Of a stretch of DNA of 64,000 nucleotides, positions 7,372-16,579 are shown piece by piece (within the stretch, counting starts at the first letter, position 1; every line of letters starts with the position of its first letter). The notes under the pieces were generated by a model. That model had not been told where the DNA came from. It saw nothing but the letters and a program-made list of their open reading frames with translations, and searched no databases. The stretch is taken from assembly GCF_947500325.1 (NCBI RefSeq), contig NZ_CANMRQ010000015.1, positions 18,108-82,107 on the forward strand. The letters run 5' to 3'. The DNA comes from an uncultured Lacinutrix sp. GTDB taxonomy: Bacteria > Bacteroidota > Bacteroidia > Flavobacteriales > Flavobacteriaceae. The position numbers and the translations under genes are program-made.

Positions 7372-7710
7372 TAGTATCAGTAATGCTATTGCAGTAATTA
7401 ATAAAGCTAAAGTAATCCCAATTATAACCCAAAACAAAGGCTTAAATTTTTTCGATACCTTTTTAGGAGTAAAGGCTTTCATTTGATACTCATAGATACG
7501 CTCAATATCTTCTGTCCAGCGTTCAGGATAGATTATAGTATTGCATGTGCTACAATGCATTTCAGTAGAAATATTTTGAGTTATAGATTTTGAAAATTTA
7601 GTATCAATAAATTCTTGTTTATAGGTTAGTCCTAAGCCATCTTTACTAAAACATTCAGGGCAATTATTATTTAGTGCAACTTCTTTTACTGTTATCCATT
7701 GTTTTGCCAT
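7366..7710 (-). CDS. Zinc-ribbon protein with C-terminal membrane anchor
   Basis: A 114-residue protein of unknown function. Two CxxC pairs, CPEC near residue 18 and CSTC near residue 54, form a probable zinc ribbon. A single hydrophobic segment (about residues 92-113) ends the protein and would place the ribbon in the cytoplasm. It lies 3 bases downstream of a histidine kinase gene on the same strand, so the two are probably co-transcribed. Whether it takes part in signalling is not known. Confidence 0.6.
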   Translation of the reverse strand: MAKQWITVKEVALNNNCPECFSKDGLGLTYKQEFIDTKFSKSITQNISTEMHCSTCNTIIYPERWTEDIERIYEYQMKAFTPKKVSKKFKPLFWVIIGITLALLITAIALLILL

Positions 7711-7713
7711 AAC

Positions 7714-8895
7714 TTAAATTGTTTTAAAAGTGATTTGCATAGTTGATCCTTTTCCAATTTCAGACTCAGCAACTTTAATTTTGCCATTATGAAAGTCTTC
7801 TACAATACGTTTTGCTAGAGATAAGCCTAATCCCCAACCTCTTTTTTTGCTAGTATATCCAGGTTCAAAAATAGTATTAAATTCATTTTTAGAAATGCCT
7901 TTTCCAGTATCTATTATTTGAACTTTTACTATGTTTTCTATTTGAGTCATTTTTAGTTTTAAATCACCTTTCCCTTTCATAGCATCAATAGCATTTTTAA
8001 CTAAGTTCTCTATTGTCCAACTATATAACTGAGAATTAAGGTTGACATAAATTGGTGCATCTGGCATTTCAATACTAAAGTTAACTAATTTAGATGAGCG
8101 TAATTTTAAATAATTATAACTCGTTTCTGTTTCTAAAACAATATCTGTTTTTTCTAATGTAGGCAATGAACCAATTTTACTAAAGCGCTCGGTAATAGTT
8201 TGTAAACGATCAATATCTTTTTCTATTTCTTGAATGTACTCTGGGTTTACGTTTTCTGTTTTTAAAATCTCAGTCCAACCTATTAAAGAAGATAAAGGTG
8301 TGCCTATTTGATGCGCTGTTTCTTTTGCCATTCCAGACCATAGTTTATTTTGTGTTGCTATTTTAGAACTTCGATAAAAGAAATAAACAACAGCCCCAAA
8401 TAAAAAGATAATGAGTAGTAAAGCTAAAGGGTAGTATTTAAGTTTATTTAATAGTGGAGAATTACCATAATATAGAGTTTGATCTTCATTTTTTATTAGT
8501 AAAGGAGTATTCTCTTTACTAAAGCGTTTAATTAAAATAGCTGCATTTTTATCGACATAAGCAGAATCTTTAGTGGTTTCTAATATATTACTGGAACTTA
8601 ATATTTTAGAATCTTTATTGTCAACTACAATCATTGGGGTTGTAGTATTACTTCCTAAAATCTTTAAGATTAATTCTAAATCATAGTTTACATTATCATT
8701 TTCCGAAATGGATGTATTGTCAATTATTTTTAAATATTCACTTTGTGTCGATGACCAAATTTCCATTTTTGCACGCTCTTCATCCTTAAATTTTTGAAAG
8801 AAAACATAAGTGTTCCATAAAATAAGAGAGATAATGGCAAAGGACGCAATGATAATGATCCAGCGTATTAGTTGTCTGTGTTTTGTAAAAAACAT
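7714..8895 (-). CDS. Membrane sensor histidine kinase
   Basis: A 393-residue two-pass sensor kinase. TM1 spans about residues 11-29, a periplasmic sensor about 30-153, and TM2 about 155-174. The dimerisation helix has the phospho-acceptor His195 in ETAHQIGTPLSSL, followed by the N-box NLVKNAIDAM, DTGKGIS and GWGLGLSLAKRIVE. The acceptor motif HQIGTP differs from the usual HELRTP but is one that I recall in Bacteroidetes. No response regulator is adjacent, so its partner is elsewhere. A zinc-ribbon membrane protein follows in the same operon. Confidence 0.88.
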   Translation of the reverse strand: MFFTKHRQLIRWIIIIASFAIISLILWNTYVFFQKFKDEERAKMEIWSSTQSEYLKIIDNTSISENDNVNYDLELILKILGSNTTTPMIVVDNKDSKILSSSNILETTKDSAYVDKNAAILIKRFSKENTPLLIKNEDQTLYYGNSPLLNKLKYYPLALLLIIFLFGAVVYFFYRSSKIATQNKLWSGMAKETAHQIGTPLSSLIGWTEILKTENVNPEYIQEIEKDIDRLQTITERFSKIGSLPTLEKTDIVLETETSYNYLKLRSSKLVNFSIEMPDAPIYVNLNSQLYSWTIENLVKNAIDAMKGKGDLKLKMTQIENIVKVQIIDTGKGISKNEFNTIFEPGYTSKKRGWGLGLSLAKRIVEDFHNGKIKVAESEIGKGSTMQITFKTI

Positions 8896-9001
8896 CTATT
8901 AATTTTTGTGTTAAGATACTTAAAAAGTATATAATGCAAAGTTGTTAATAATATTGTATAATATGGACATTAATCTACTTTTAGTTGAATGTTAGAATGG
9001 T

Positions 9002-9009
9002 TACATTTG
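9002..9009 (+). promoter_or_regulatory. -7 promoter element, flavin reductase gene
   Basis: TACATTTG matches TAnnTTTG and lies 20 bases before the ATG at 9030. It falls inside the extended upstream frame, which supports the shorter start. Confidence 0.5.
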
Positions 9010-9029
9010 TGGCAAACAGAAAGAAAAAA

Positions 9030-9884
9030 ATGACCTCTTTTGAACCTAAAGATTTACCAACAGCAAAACTACACAGTTATTTGCTTAGTGCTGTGGCACC
9101 TAGGCCAATAGCTTTTGCTAGTACAGTGGATGCTAATGGTAATCCAAATCTGTCTCCATTTAGTTTTTTTAATGTCTTTAGTGCAAACCCGCCAATAATG
9201 ATTTTTTCACCAGCGAGGCGTGTTAGAGATAATACGATAAAGCATACTTTAATGAATGCAGAAAGTACTAAAGAAGTCGTTATTAATGTTGTTAATTACG
9301 ATATAGTACAGCAAATGTCATTGAGTAGTACGGAGTATGCAGAAAATGTAAATGAGTTTGTAAAAGCAGGTTTAACAATGCTTAAAAGTGATATAGTAAA
9401 GCCTTTTCGCGTTGCAGAATCACCAGTACAGTTTGAGTGCAAAGTCAATGAAATTGTAAAGCTGGGTAATGAAGGTGGTGCAGGTAATTTAATTATATGT
9501 GAAGTTGTAAAATTGCATATTAATGATGCTGTTTTAAATGAAAGTGGAAGCATTGATCAAGAAAAGTTAGATTTAGTGTCTAGAGCTGGTGGCAGCTATT
9601 ACAGTAGAGCTAAAGCTGGTTTTTTTGAAATACCTAAACCTTTGTCAACACTGGGTCTTGGAGTAGATGCATTACCAAAAGAAGTTAGAAATAGTAATAT
9701 TCTTACAGGTAACGATTTAGGACTTTTAGGAAATGTTGAAAAACTGCCAAATGAAAATGCTATTAAAGCATTTGCTAAAAAACATGACATAATAGCGCTT
9801 ACTGAGGATGAAAAGCACAAAAAGGCACAAGATTTGCTTAGTTACAATGATGTTGAAAGCGCATGGAAAGTATTGTTATCGTAA
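9030..9884 (+). CDS. Flavin reductase-like FMN-binding protein
   Basis: A 284-residue soluble protein of the flavin reductase/DIM6-NTAB split-barrel family. The N-terminal APRPIAFASTVDANGNPNLSPFSFFNVFSANPP pattern (read in pieces, about residues 22-55) is the typical FMN-binding start. Members reduce flavins with NAD(P)H or act as FMN oxidoreductases; the substrate is open. The C-terminal 80 residues are an extra helical region common in the Bacteroidetes form. I used the ATG at 9030 because a -7 element sits between it and the more upstream TTG. Confidence 0.82.
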   Translation: MTSFEPKDLPTAKLHSYLLSAVAPRPIAFASTVDANGNPNLSPFSFFNVFSANPPIMIFSPARRVRDNTIKHTLMNAESTKEVVINVVNYDIVQQMSLSSTEYAENVNEFVKAGLTMLKSDIVKPFRVAESPVQFECKVNEIVKLGNEGGAGNLIICEVVKLHINDAVLNESGSIDQEKLDLVSRAGGSYYSRAKAGFFEIPKPLSTLGLGVDALPKEVRNSNILTGNDLGLLGNVEKLPNENAIKAFAKKHDIIALTEDEKHKKAQDLLSYNDVESAWKVLLS

Positions 9885-9929
9885 CAATACAATTATAAAT
9901 TAGACGAATATTAATAATTATTATAGACA

Positions 9930-10304
9930 ATGGAAGTACAAGGTAAAGTAAAATTAATTGGAGAAACTCAAACGTTTGGGAGCAATGGGTTTAGAAAAAG
10001 AGAATTAGTTGTAACGACTGAAGAGCAGTATCCACAGCATATATTAGTGGAGTTTGTTCAAGATAAATGTGATTTATTAAACAATTACCAAGTAGGTCAA
10101 GATGTAAAAGTGAACATCAACTTACGTGGTAGAGAATGGGTTAATCCACAAGGAGAAACTAAATATTTTAACTCTATTCAAGGATGGAGAATTGAAGGTG
10201 CTCAGACTGGAGCTCCAGCTGGAATGCCAGAAGTACCGCCTGCTGCAGCATTTGAGCCAGCAACAGACTTAAAAGAAGAAGAGCACGACGATTTACCTTT
10301 CTAA
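9930..10304 (+). CDS. DUF3127 protein with SSB-like acidic tail
   Basis: A 124-residue small soluble protein of the DUF3127 family. Residues 1-90 look like an OB-type beta barrel, with GKVKLIGETQTFGSNGFRKRELV and a GREWVNPQGETKYFNSIQGWRIE block (described in parts). A Pro/Ala-rich linker follows, and the protein ends in EEEHDDLPF. That ending resembles the acidic tip of single-stranded DNA-binding protein (DDDIPF in E. coli SSB), which recruits repair proteins. A DNA-associated role is therefore plausible but unproven. It has its own terminator. Confidence 0.75.
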   Translation: MEVQGKVKLIGETQTFGSNGFRKRELVVTTEEQYPQHILVEFVQDKCDLLNNYQVGQDVKVNINLRGREWVNPQGETKYFNSIQGWRIEGAQTGAPAGMPEVPPAAAFEPATDLKEEEHDDLPF

Positions 10305-10331
10305 GTAAATTTTAACTTGCAAAAATTACAA

Positions 10332-10361
10332 ACGACATTATATTCATAATGTCGTTTTTTT
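10332..10361 (+). terminator. Intrinsic terminator after the DUF3127 gene
   Basis: ACGACATTAT and ATAATGTCGT form a perfect 10-bp stem with a 4-base loop (ATTC), followed by seven T. Confidence 0.93.
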
Positions 10362-10391
10362 GTTTAATAGAATTGCGTTAATTTACTTGAC

Positions 10392-11756
10392 ATGAATATT
10401 ACTAAAACCATAGAGACCGTTTTTAAAAGGTATTTGCCTTCTCCTTTTACTATTGCTATTTTACTCACTTTAGTGACTATAGTATTAGCTTTTTTCTTTA
10501 CAGAAACACCTGAAAATGAAAATCATTTACTTAGTATTTTAAGTTATTGGGAAAAAGGTATTTGGAATAACAATTTATTGGTTTTCGCGTATCAAATGAT
10601 GTTAATACTTGTTTTAGGACATGTATTAGTACTTAGTAGACCAGTTAATAAACTTATAACTAGTTTATCTAAAAATGTAACATCAACTACAAGTGCAGTA
10701 GTCTTAGTTAGTGTAACTACAATGTTGGCAGCTTTTATTAATTGGGGACTTGGACTTATTTTTGGAGCCATTTTAGCAAGAAAAGTTGGTGAATATGCTC
10801 AAGAAAAGGATATAGCCTTAAATTATCCTTTAGTTGGAGCAGCAGGCTATGTGGGATTAATGGTTTGGCATGGAGGAATTAGTGGTTCTGCACCAATAAA
10901 AGTAGCAGAAAATGGACACTTATCAAGTTTAATGCAAGGTGTTTCTACTTCCGTTTTACCAGAGAGTATTAATTTTAATGCAACTGTTTTTAGTTGGTGG
11001 AATTTATTGCTATTTGGAATTTTACTAATAGTCATACCGTTTGTATTATCAAGAATAGCTAAAGTAACTAGTCCAACAACAATTAATTTAGAACAATACC
11101 AATTTAATAGCTCAAAAGATCAATCTATAGAAGGTGCAGAAAAGCTGGATTTTTCTAATTGGTTTGGTGCTTGTTTTGGTATAATTTTGCTTGTTACTTT
11201 TTGCTATCAGTATTGGGATAATATTCTTAATTTACAGATAACACCAAACATGCTTAATTTTTTAATGTTAGGTTTGGCGATTGTTTTGCACAAGAACTTT
11301 AATAATTTTTTAAAAGCTGTAGAAGAAGCAATTAAAGGAACTTCAGGGATTTTAATTCAATTTCCTCTTTATTTTGGTATTATGGGGATTATGAAAAGTA
11401 CCGGTATGGTAGTTTCTATCTCAGATTTTTTTGCGTCTATTGCTACAGCGACTACATTACCAATTTATACTTTTTTTAGCGCTGGATTAGTGAATATTTT
11501 TGTGCCAAGTGGTGGTGGACAATGGGCTATACAAGGACCAATTATTATAGAGTCGGCATTAAAATTAGGTGTGCCATTACCAAAAGCTATTATGGCATTG
11601 GCATATGGAGATCAAATTACTAATATGTTGCAGCCATTCTGGGCATTACCTTTACTAGGGATTACTAAATTAAAAGCAAAAGAAATTTTGCCTTATACAT
11701 TAATTTTAATGTGTGTTGGTATAGCTGTTTATGTTTTAGGGTTATTTATTTTTTAA
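10392..11756 (+). CDS. Short-chain fatty acid transporter, AtoE family
   Basis: A 454-residue inner-membrane protein with about eleven to twelve hydrophobic segments. The pieces [34 protein letters not shown] and [14 protein letters not shown] are those of the AtoE/short-chain fatty acid permease family. Predicted substrates are acetoacetate or short fatty acids such as butyrate. The stop codon TAA shares its last base with the ATG of aat (TAATG), so the two are translated together although their functions look unrelated. No beta-oxidation gene is adjacent. Confidence 0.85.
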   Translation: MNITKTIETVFKRYLPSPFTIAILLTLVTIVLAFFFTETPENENHLLSILSYWEKGIWNNNLLVFAYQMMLILVLGHVLVLSRPVNKLITSLSKNVTSTTSAVVLVSVTTMLAAFINWGLGLIFGAILARKVGEYAQEKDIALNYPLVGAAGYVGLMVWHGGISGSAPIKVAENGHLSSLMQGVSTSVLPESINFNATVFSWWNLLLFGILLIVIPFVLSRIAKVTSPTTINLEQYQFNSSKDQSIEGAEKLDFSNWFGACFGIILLVTFCYQYWDNILNLQITPNMLNFLMLGLAIVLHKNFNNFLKAVEEAIKGTSGILIQFPLYFGIMGIMKSTGMVVSISDFFASIATATTLPIYTFFSAGLVNIFVPSGGGQWAIQGPIIIESALKLGVPLPKAIMALAYGDQITNMLQPFWALPLLGITKLKAKEILPYTLILMCVGIAVYVLGLFIF

Positions 11757-12385
11757 TGTATTATTTAGATCATCATATTATTTTTCCTGATACGTCTAAA
11801 GCAGATGATGAAGGTTTACTTGCTGTAGGTGGAGATTTGTCTGTAGAACGATTATTATTGGCTTATAGAAGCGGTATTTTTCCATGGTTTAATGAAGACG
11901 AAGTCATTTTATGGTGGTCGCCAGATCCTAGATTTGTTTTGTTTCCAAAAGATTTAAAAGTGTCAAAAAGTATGAAGCAATTTTTAAGGAATTGTGATTA
12001 TGAGGTTACTATAAATAAAGATTTTAAATCTGTAATTGAAGAATGTGCTAAAATGAAAAGAGAAGGACAATCAGGGACTTGGATTACAGATAGTATGATT
12101 GATGCCTATTGTAAACTTAACGAATTAGGTTATGCTAAATCTGTTGAAGTATGGGAACATGGGGATTTAATAGCTGGATTATATGGCGTTGATTTAAATA
12201 ATGGTGTTTTTTGTGGAGAAAGTATGTTTACTAAAAAAAGTAATGCTAGTAAAGCAGCCTTTATCACTTTTATTCAAAACACAGATTATAAATTAATAGA
12301 TTGTCAAGTTTACACTAATCATTTAGAAAGTCTAGGTGCTAAAGATATTTCCAGGGAAGCGTTTTTAAAATATTTAATACAGTAA
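11756..12385 (+). CDS. aat: Leucyl/phenylalanyl-tRNA-protein transferase
   Basis: A 209-residue cytosolic enzyme of the N-degron pathway. It transfers Leu or Phe from tRNA to proteins with basic N-termini and so marks them for ClpAP/ClpS. The family blocks are present: [27 protein letters not shown] (seen at about residues 18-44), [20 protein letters not shown] and GGLYGV-like GLYGVDL, then FCGESMF. The start is the ATG at 11756, which overlaps the preceding stop. A longer frame extending back into the transporter gene is not needed. Length fits the family. Confidence 0.95.
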   Translation: MYYLDHHIIFPDTSKADDEGLLAVGGDLSVERLLLAYRSGIFPWFNEDEVILWWSPDPRFVLFPKDLKVSKSMKQFLRNCDYEVTINKDFKSVIEECAKMKREGQSGTWITDSMIDAYCKLNELGYAKSVEVWEHGDLIAGLYGVDLNNGVFCGESMFTKKSNASKAAFITFIQNTDYKLIDCQVYTNHLESLGAKDISREAFLKYLIQ

Positions 12386-12404
12386 ATTCATTTGGGAAAT
12401 GGTA
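12383..12404. repeat. Copy 2 of a 22-bp intergenic repeat
   Basis: Identical over 22 bases to 5709-5730. The first three bases are the aat stop codon, so the repeat begins inside the gene. The following bases differ from copy 1, which marks the edge of the element. It separates aat from the convergent tag gene. Confidence 0.75.
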
Positions 12405-12411
12405 TAAGTAG

Positions 12412-12975
12412 TTAAACTTCATTATACCTAAAGCATTCAACTTCATGGTCATTAACCATACCAGTAGCTTGCATAAGTGCATAAACAACTGTACTGCCAA
12501 CAAATTTAAAACCACGTTTTTTTAAATCTTTACTAAGTGTATTGCTTAAAGGCGTGTTTGCAGGTGCTTCTTTGTGGTTTTTTAATTTGTTTTTTATTGG
12601 TTTGCCATCTACAAAAGCCCAAATATATTTGCTAAAACTCCCAAATTCTTCTTGGATTTTTAAAAAAGATTGAGCATTAGTAATCGTTGCGTTTACCTTC
12701 AGCTTATTTCTAATAATACCTGCATTTTGTAATAATTCGTTTTTTTTATCCTCATCATATTTTGCGATTTTTTTATAATCAAAAAAATCAAAAGCTTCAC
12801 GAAAATTTTCTCGTTTACGTAAAATAGTAATCCAGCTTAATCCAGCTTGAAAAGTTTCAAGAATTAAGAATTCGAATAAAGAATGATCATCATAAATTGG
12901 TGTTCCCCATTCTTTATCATGATATGCTTCGTATAAATCATCTCCAACGCACCAACCACATTTATGTTTTTTCAT
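12412..12975 (-). CDS. tag: DNA-3-methyladenine glycosylase I
   Basis: A 187-residue base-excision repair enzyme that removes 3-methyladenine. The zinc-snap residues are present: C-G-W-C at residues 6-9, the His in AYHDKEWG, and a His/Cys pair in HEVECFRY at the C-terminus. The core block DDHSLFEFLILETFQAGLSW (residues about 30-49) holds the conserved Glu and Trp of the base pocket. It is convergent with aat. A small membrane-protein gene upstream overlaps its start by 14 bases, so the two are probably co-transcribed. Confidence 0.95.
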   Translation of the reverse strand: MKKHKCGWCVGDDLYEAYHDKEWGTPIYDDHSLFEFLILETFQAGLSWITILRKRENFREAFDFFDYKKIAKYDEDKKNELLQNAGIIRNKLKVNATITNAQSFLKIQEEFGSFSKYIWAFVDGKPIKNKLKNHKEAPANTPLSNTLSKDLKKRGFKFVGSTVVYALMQATGMVNDHEVECFRYNEV

Positions 12976-13210
12976 TTAACTGCCTTTTTAGTGTTTCAAT
13001 TTCTCTATTTTTTCCTTTAATAATTAATTTATTCTCAACTAGTGATGCAATGATGAAGATAACTAAAAAAGCAATTTTAAAGTATTTAATAATGTTACTG
13101 TCTTCAGTTGGTAAACCTTCAAAATAATACTGTCTTTCAAGAAAAAATAGAATTATAAAGCTAATTTTTGCAATCCATCGTATTCTATTAAAAAGTCTAA
13201 CAAGCTTCAT
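12962..13210 (-). CDS. Small two-segment membrane protein
   Basis: An 82-residue protein with hydrophobic segments at about residues 12-24 and 44-60 and a charged C-terminal helix (KGKNREIETLKRQLNEK) that may form a short coiled coil. No family was recognised. Its 3' end overlaps the start of tag, so translational coupling is likely. Function is unknown. Confidence 0.55.
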   Translation of the reverse strand: MKLVRLFNRIRWIAKISFIILFFLERQYYFEGLPTEDSNIIKYFKIAFLVIFIIASLVENKLIIKGKNREIETLKRQLNEKT

Positions 13211-13287
13211 ATTGTAAGGATTACCATAATTTACTACTAATTTAAGGACTGTAAATTTAAATAAAAAACTTACAGTACATTTATACT

Positions 13288-13902
13288 ATGGATACACTAC
13301 AAAAAACAGACCTACAAAATATTATAAATAATAGCATTGAAAAATCTTCTAGCTATCAAGAATACAGAGCTTTAGTTAAGGAGTTAACAGATAAAAATTT
13401 GTCCACCGGAGATACCCAATCTGAAGCATTATCTAATTATACCATGCTTAATGATAGGCGTATGAAACGTTGGGATAAAACAGTAAAAATTTCAGAAGCT
13501 GTACAAGAGGAAGTTAAGAACCTTAAACTAAATCAAACATGGTTGGTTTTAACAGAAAGTTGGTGTGGTGATGCAGCACATTTAATGCCTGTAATGAACA
13601 AAATAGCAGCGTTAAATGATGGTATTGATTTTAAGGTAGTCTTAAGAGATGATAATGATGATTTGATGAATCAGTTTTTAACAAATGGAGGAAAATCTAT
13701 CCCAAAGTTAATAATGATTGATAATGAAAATGGAGAAGTAAAAAATACTTTTGGACCTAGACCTAGTGAGGCTACAAAATTGGTAAACGACTATAAAGCT
13801 AAACACGGTAAACTAACACCAGAATTTAAAGAAGATTTACAAGGTTGGTATAATAAAGATAAAGGACAAAACGCGATAAGCGATTTGATGAATTTGTTAT
13901 AA
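13288..13902 (+). CDS. Thioredoxin-fold protein with single active-site Cys
   Basis: A 204-residue soluble protein without a signal peptide. Residues about 80-190 follow the thioredoxin fold, with WLVLTESWCGDAAHLMPVM in the position of the redox motif and the cis-Pro loop GGKSIPKLI. The motif reads W-C-G-D-A: the second Cys of CxxC is missing. This is the pattern that I recall for the Thioredoxin_9-type family in Bacteroidetes. A classical dithiol exchange is therefore unlikely; a peroxidase, reductase or binding role is possible. The gene appears monocistronic. Confidence 0.8.
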   Translation: MDTLQKTDLQNIINNSIEKSSSYQEYRALVKELTDKNLSTGDTQSEALSNYTMLNDRRMKRWDKTVKISEAVQEEVKNLKLNQTWLVLTESWCGDAAHLMPVMNKIAALNDGIDFKVVLRDDNDDLMNQFLTNGGKSIPKLIMIDNENGEVKNTFGPRPSEATKLVNDYKAKHGKLTPEFKEDLQGWYNKDKGQNAISDLMNLL

Positions 13903-13906
13903 AATT

Positions 13907-14641
13907 CTATTTTTTTCCTTGAAATGAAAAAGTAATAGTTCCTATTTGTGATTTTTTCGAAGAGTTGTTAAAGCGAGATTCTTTTGCATACTCTAATGCA
14001 TGTTGTTGTAAACATGTGTTAGACGAAGTTGAAGAAGAATTTATTGAAGTACTTGTAACTTTCCCGTTATTATTTACTGTAATGTTTACTACAATTTTAC
14101 CACGTGCTTCACACAAATAAATAGGAATCGGTAAAAAAGTATCTGTTCTTCCTTTTAAAGAATATATAATAGTACTGTTTTTATTTAAGGCGTCATTAGA
14201 GCTACTTTTTTGTGAAGCATTTGTGCGCTTATTTAAAATGCTATTAACACTTTCAAACGAAGTTAATTCATCATTTTGAATGGTATTACTATCACTAATA
14301 TCATTTTCTGAAGCTTTATTAATCTCAAAAGTTTCTGTTTGACGTTTGGTTAATCTTGGATCTTCATAATCTTTTGGAGGTGCAATAGTTTTGTATGCTT
14401 GAGCAAAATGCTTGTATTGTTTTGTGTCATTGTAAGCCTTATTTGTTTTGCTAGAAGCATCTTCTTGTTCTAATTGTTCCTTTTCTTCCTCTATTTGTTT
14501 TAAAACTTCAACAGGAGTAATATCAATAAGAGTTTCAGTAACTGCGTTATTATATTTCGCAACCTCAAAATTAACAAGAGAAAGCGCTATACTAGCAACA
14601 ATTAAAAATGTAATGGCTAACGCCTTATGTGAATTATTCAA
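13907..14641 (-). CDS. TonB-like energy transducer
   Basis: A 244-residue protein with an N-terminal membrane anchor (about residues 8-26), a Glu/Gln-rich stretch, a long low-complexity Ser/Asn-rich periplasmic linker and a C-terminal TonB-like domain (about residues 160-243). The domain carries GKIVVNITVNNNGKV, the segment LQQHALEYAKESRF and a closing GTITFSFQ. This is the arrangement of flavobacterial TonB homologues that energise outer-membrane receptors. The linker lacks the Pro-Lys/Pro-Glu repeats of classical TonB. No ExbB or ExbD lies nearby, so its receptor partners are unknown. Confidence 0.7.
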   Translation of the reverse strand: MNNSHKALAITFLIVASIALSLVNFEVAKYNNAVTETLIDITPVEVLKQIEEEKEQLEQEDASSKTNKAYNDTKQYKHFAQAYKTIAPPKDYEDPRLTKRQTETFEINKASENDISDSNTIQNDELTSFESVNSILNKRTNASQKSSSNDALNKNSTIIYSLKGRTDTFLPIPIYLCEARGKIVVNITVNNNGKVTSTSINSSSTSSNTCLQQHALEYAKESRFNNSSKKSQIGTITFSFQGKK

Positions 14642-14732
14642 GTTCCAATAAGTATAGGTTAATAATAGGTTTGGGTTAATTAGTATACAAATATACGTAT
14701 AAAATATAAAAAAGGATTATATGGTCTAATTA

Positions 14733-15422
14733 TTAAGCTTTTAGGGTGTCTATATACGCTTCTATAGAAAGTGCATCATCTACATTAAAATCTCCAATTT
14801 TTGTTCGACGTAATACAGATAGATGCCCGCCAGACTTTAAAGCTTTACCAAAATCATTCGCTAGAGAACGAATATAAGTGCCTTTACTACATACAACTCT
14901 AAAGTCAACAGTATTACTATCAATATTAGTGATTTCAAATGCTTCTATAGTAACCTTTCGCGATTTAATATCTACAGCTTCTCCAGCTCTTGCAAATTCG
15001 TATAAACGTTTACCCTCTTTTTTAATTGCTGAAAAAACAGGCGGAAATTGATCTATTTCACCAATAAATTGTTTAGTAGTCTCGTGAATTAAATCATTAG
15101 TAATGTGTTCTGTAGAAAAGGTTTCATTGATTTCAGTTTCTAAATCAAAAGAAGGTGTTGTAGCTCCTAATACAATAGTACCTGTATATTCTTTTATTTG
15201 CCCTTGAAAAATGTTTATTTGTTTAGTCATTTTACCAGTGCAAATAACTAATAATCCAGTTGCTAAAGGGTCTAAAGTACCAGCATGACCTACTTTTATT
15301 TTTTTAATATTGAAAGCCTGACGTATTTCCCAACGTAATTTATTAACGGCTTGAAAAGACGTCCAGTTTAAAGGTTTATCTATTAATAGAACTTGTCCGG
15401 CTTGAAATTCTTCTGCAGTCAT
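14733..15422 (-). CDS. truB: tRNA pseudouridine(55) synthase
   Basis: A 229-residue enzyme that makes pseudouridine 55 in the T-loop of most tRNAs. The start LLIDKPLNWTSF and the catalytic block KVGHAGTLDPLATG with Asp51 are canonical, followed by PPVFSAIKKEGKRLYEFAR and CSKGTYIRSLANDFG. It lacks the C-terminal PUA domain of the E. coli enzyme, so it is of the short form. It lies 2 bases downstream of uppP on the same strand. Confidence 0.96.
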   Translation of the reverse strand: MTAEEFQAGQVLLIDKPLNWTSFQAVNKLRWEIRQAFNIKKIKVGHAGTLDPLATGLLVICTGKMTKQINIFQGQIKEYTGTIVLGATTPSFDLETEINETFSTEHITNDLIHETTKQFIGEIDQFPPVFSAIKKEGKRLYEFARAGEAVDIKSRKVTIEAFEITNIDSNTVDFRVVCSKGTYIRSLANDFGKALKSGGHLSVLRRTKIGDFNVDDALSIEAYIDTLKA

Positions 15423-15424
15423 TT

Positions 15425-16219
15425 TTAATTTAAAATTGAAAAAACAATGGCAATAATACCTACAATAGCACAGTAAATTGCAAAGTATGATAATTTACTT
15501 TTTTTAACTAAGGCAATCATCCAGGTACAAGCAAATAACCCAGCAATAAATGCTGCAATAAATCCAGCTGTTAAAGCTGTTAAATTTTGACTTTCAAAAG
15601 ATAAATCGCCTCCTAAAATATCTTTTGCCATTTTTCCTATAATTAATGGTACAACCATTAAAAAAGAAAAACGAGCAGCTTTGGTTTTATCATTACCTAA
15701 AAGTACAGAAGTAGAAATTGTTGCACCACTTCTTGAAATGCCAGGAAGCATAGCTATAGCTTGAGAAATCCCAATTATAAAAGCGTCTTTAAAACTTACT
15801 TTTTTATTAGTGTTTTTGGCTTTATCTGCTAAAAATAAAAGAAGAGCTGTTACTAGAAGCATACAGCCAACTAGCATAATGTTTCCTCCAAAAAGTTGCT
15901 CTAACTGTTCTTCAAAAAATACGCCTACAATAACAGCTGGAAGCATAGAAATAATAATTTTAACAGCAAACTGTCTATCTTCATTAAACGCAGGTTTAAA
16001 TAAACCTTTTAGTATATCTAGAATATCTTTTCTAAATATTACAATGGTACTTAAAGCAGTTGCGAAATGTAATACTACTGTAAATAAAAGGCTTTCTTGG
16101 GGAATAGAATTGTCACCTAAAATAGCCTTACCAAGTTCTAAATGTCCGCTTGAAGATACGGGAAGAAATTCTGTTAACCCTTGAATAATACCTAAAATAA
16201 TTGAATCTATTATGTCCAT
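15425..16219 (-). CDS. uppP: Undecaprenyl-diphosphate phosphatase
   Basis: A 264-residue inner-membrane enzyme of the BacA/UppP family with about eight hydrophobic segments. It dephosphorylates undecaprenyl diphosphate to recycle the lipid carrier of peptidoglycan. The two active-site motifs are intact: GLTEFLPVSSSGHLELG near residue 14 and PGISRSGATIS near residue 160. It is upstream of truB in a compact minus-strand operon, and a DUF3098 gene lies 77 bases before it. Confidence 0.96.
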   Translation of the reverse strand: MDIIDSIILGIIQGLTEFLPVSSSGHLELGKAILGDNSIPQESLLFTVVLHFATALSTIVIFRKDILDILKGLFKPAFNEDRQFAVKIIISMLPAVIVGVFFEEQLEQLFGGNIMLVGCMLLVTALLLFLADKAKNTNKKVSFKDAFIIGISQAIAMLPGISRSGATISTSVLLGNDKTKAARFSFLMVVPLIIGKMAKDILGGDLSFESQNLTALTAGFIAAFIAGLFACTWMIALVKKSKLSYFAIYCAIVGIIAIVFSILN

Positions 16220-16296
16220 TGAATTGTTTGTAGCTATATGGTTGTAGTTTTTAGAAAAGTGTTTCTAAAAGCCTTATATTTTATTAGAGAGGAAAC

Positions 16297-16572
16297 TTAC
16301 TTAGAGTCGTTCGAGTCTTTAGAACGAGTAAGTATGGCATAAATTTGAATCCCAAAACCAATAAGTACTAATGTTGGTGCTAAACGAATACGTCTAAAAC
16401 TGAAGATGTCTTCGTTAAAAACATTAGGGTCATCACTGCCACCACCAGACATTAAAATAAAGCCAATAACAATACAAGCTAAACCTATAAACATAAATTT
16501 ATAGTTTCGTTTTCCAAAAATAAAATCACTATTATTTTGATTATTTACCTCTTTTCGTTTTTGTTCTCCCAC
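16297..16572 (-). CDS. DUF3098 small membrane protein
   Basis: A 91-residue protein with two membrane segments (about residues 27-44 and 65-82) joined by a loop containing GGGSDDPNVFNEDIFSF-like residues. The pattern, with FGKRNYKFMFIGLACIVIGFILMSGG in pieces, is that of DUF3098, which I recall as usually lying between ftsX and uppP in Bacteroidetes. The function is unknown, but its constant company suggests a link to cell-envelope assembly. Confidence 0.8.
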   Translation of the reverse strand: MGEQKRKEVNNQNNSDFIFGKRNYKFMFIGLACIVIGFILMSGGGSDDPNVFNEDIFSFRRIRLAPTLVLIGFGIQIYAILTRSKDSNDSK

Positions 16573-16579
16573 GATCTAT

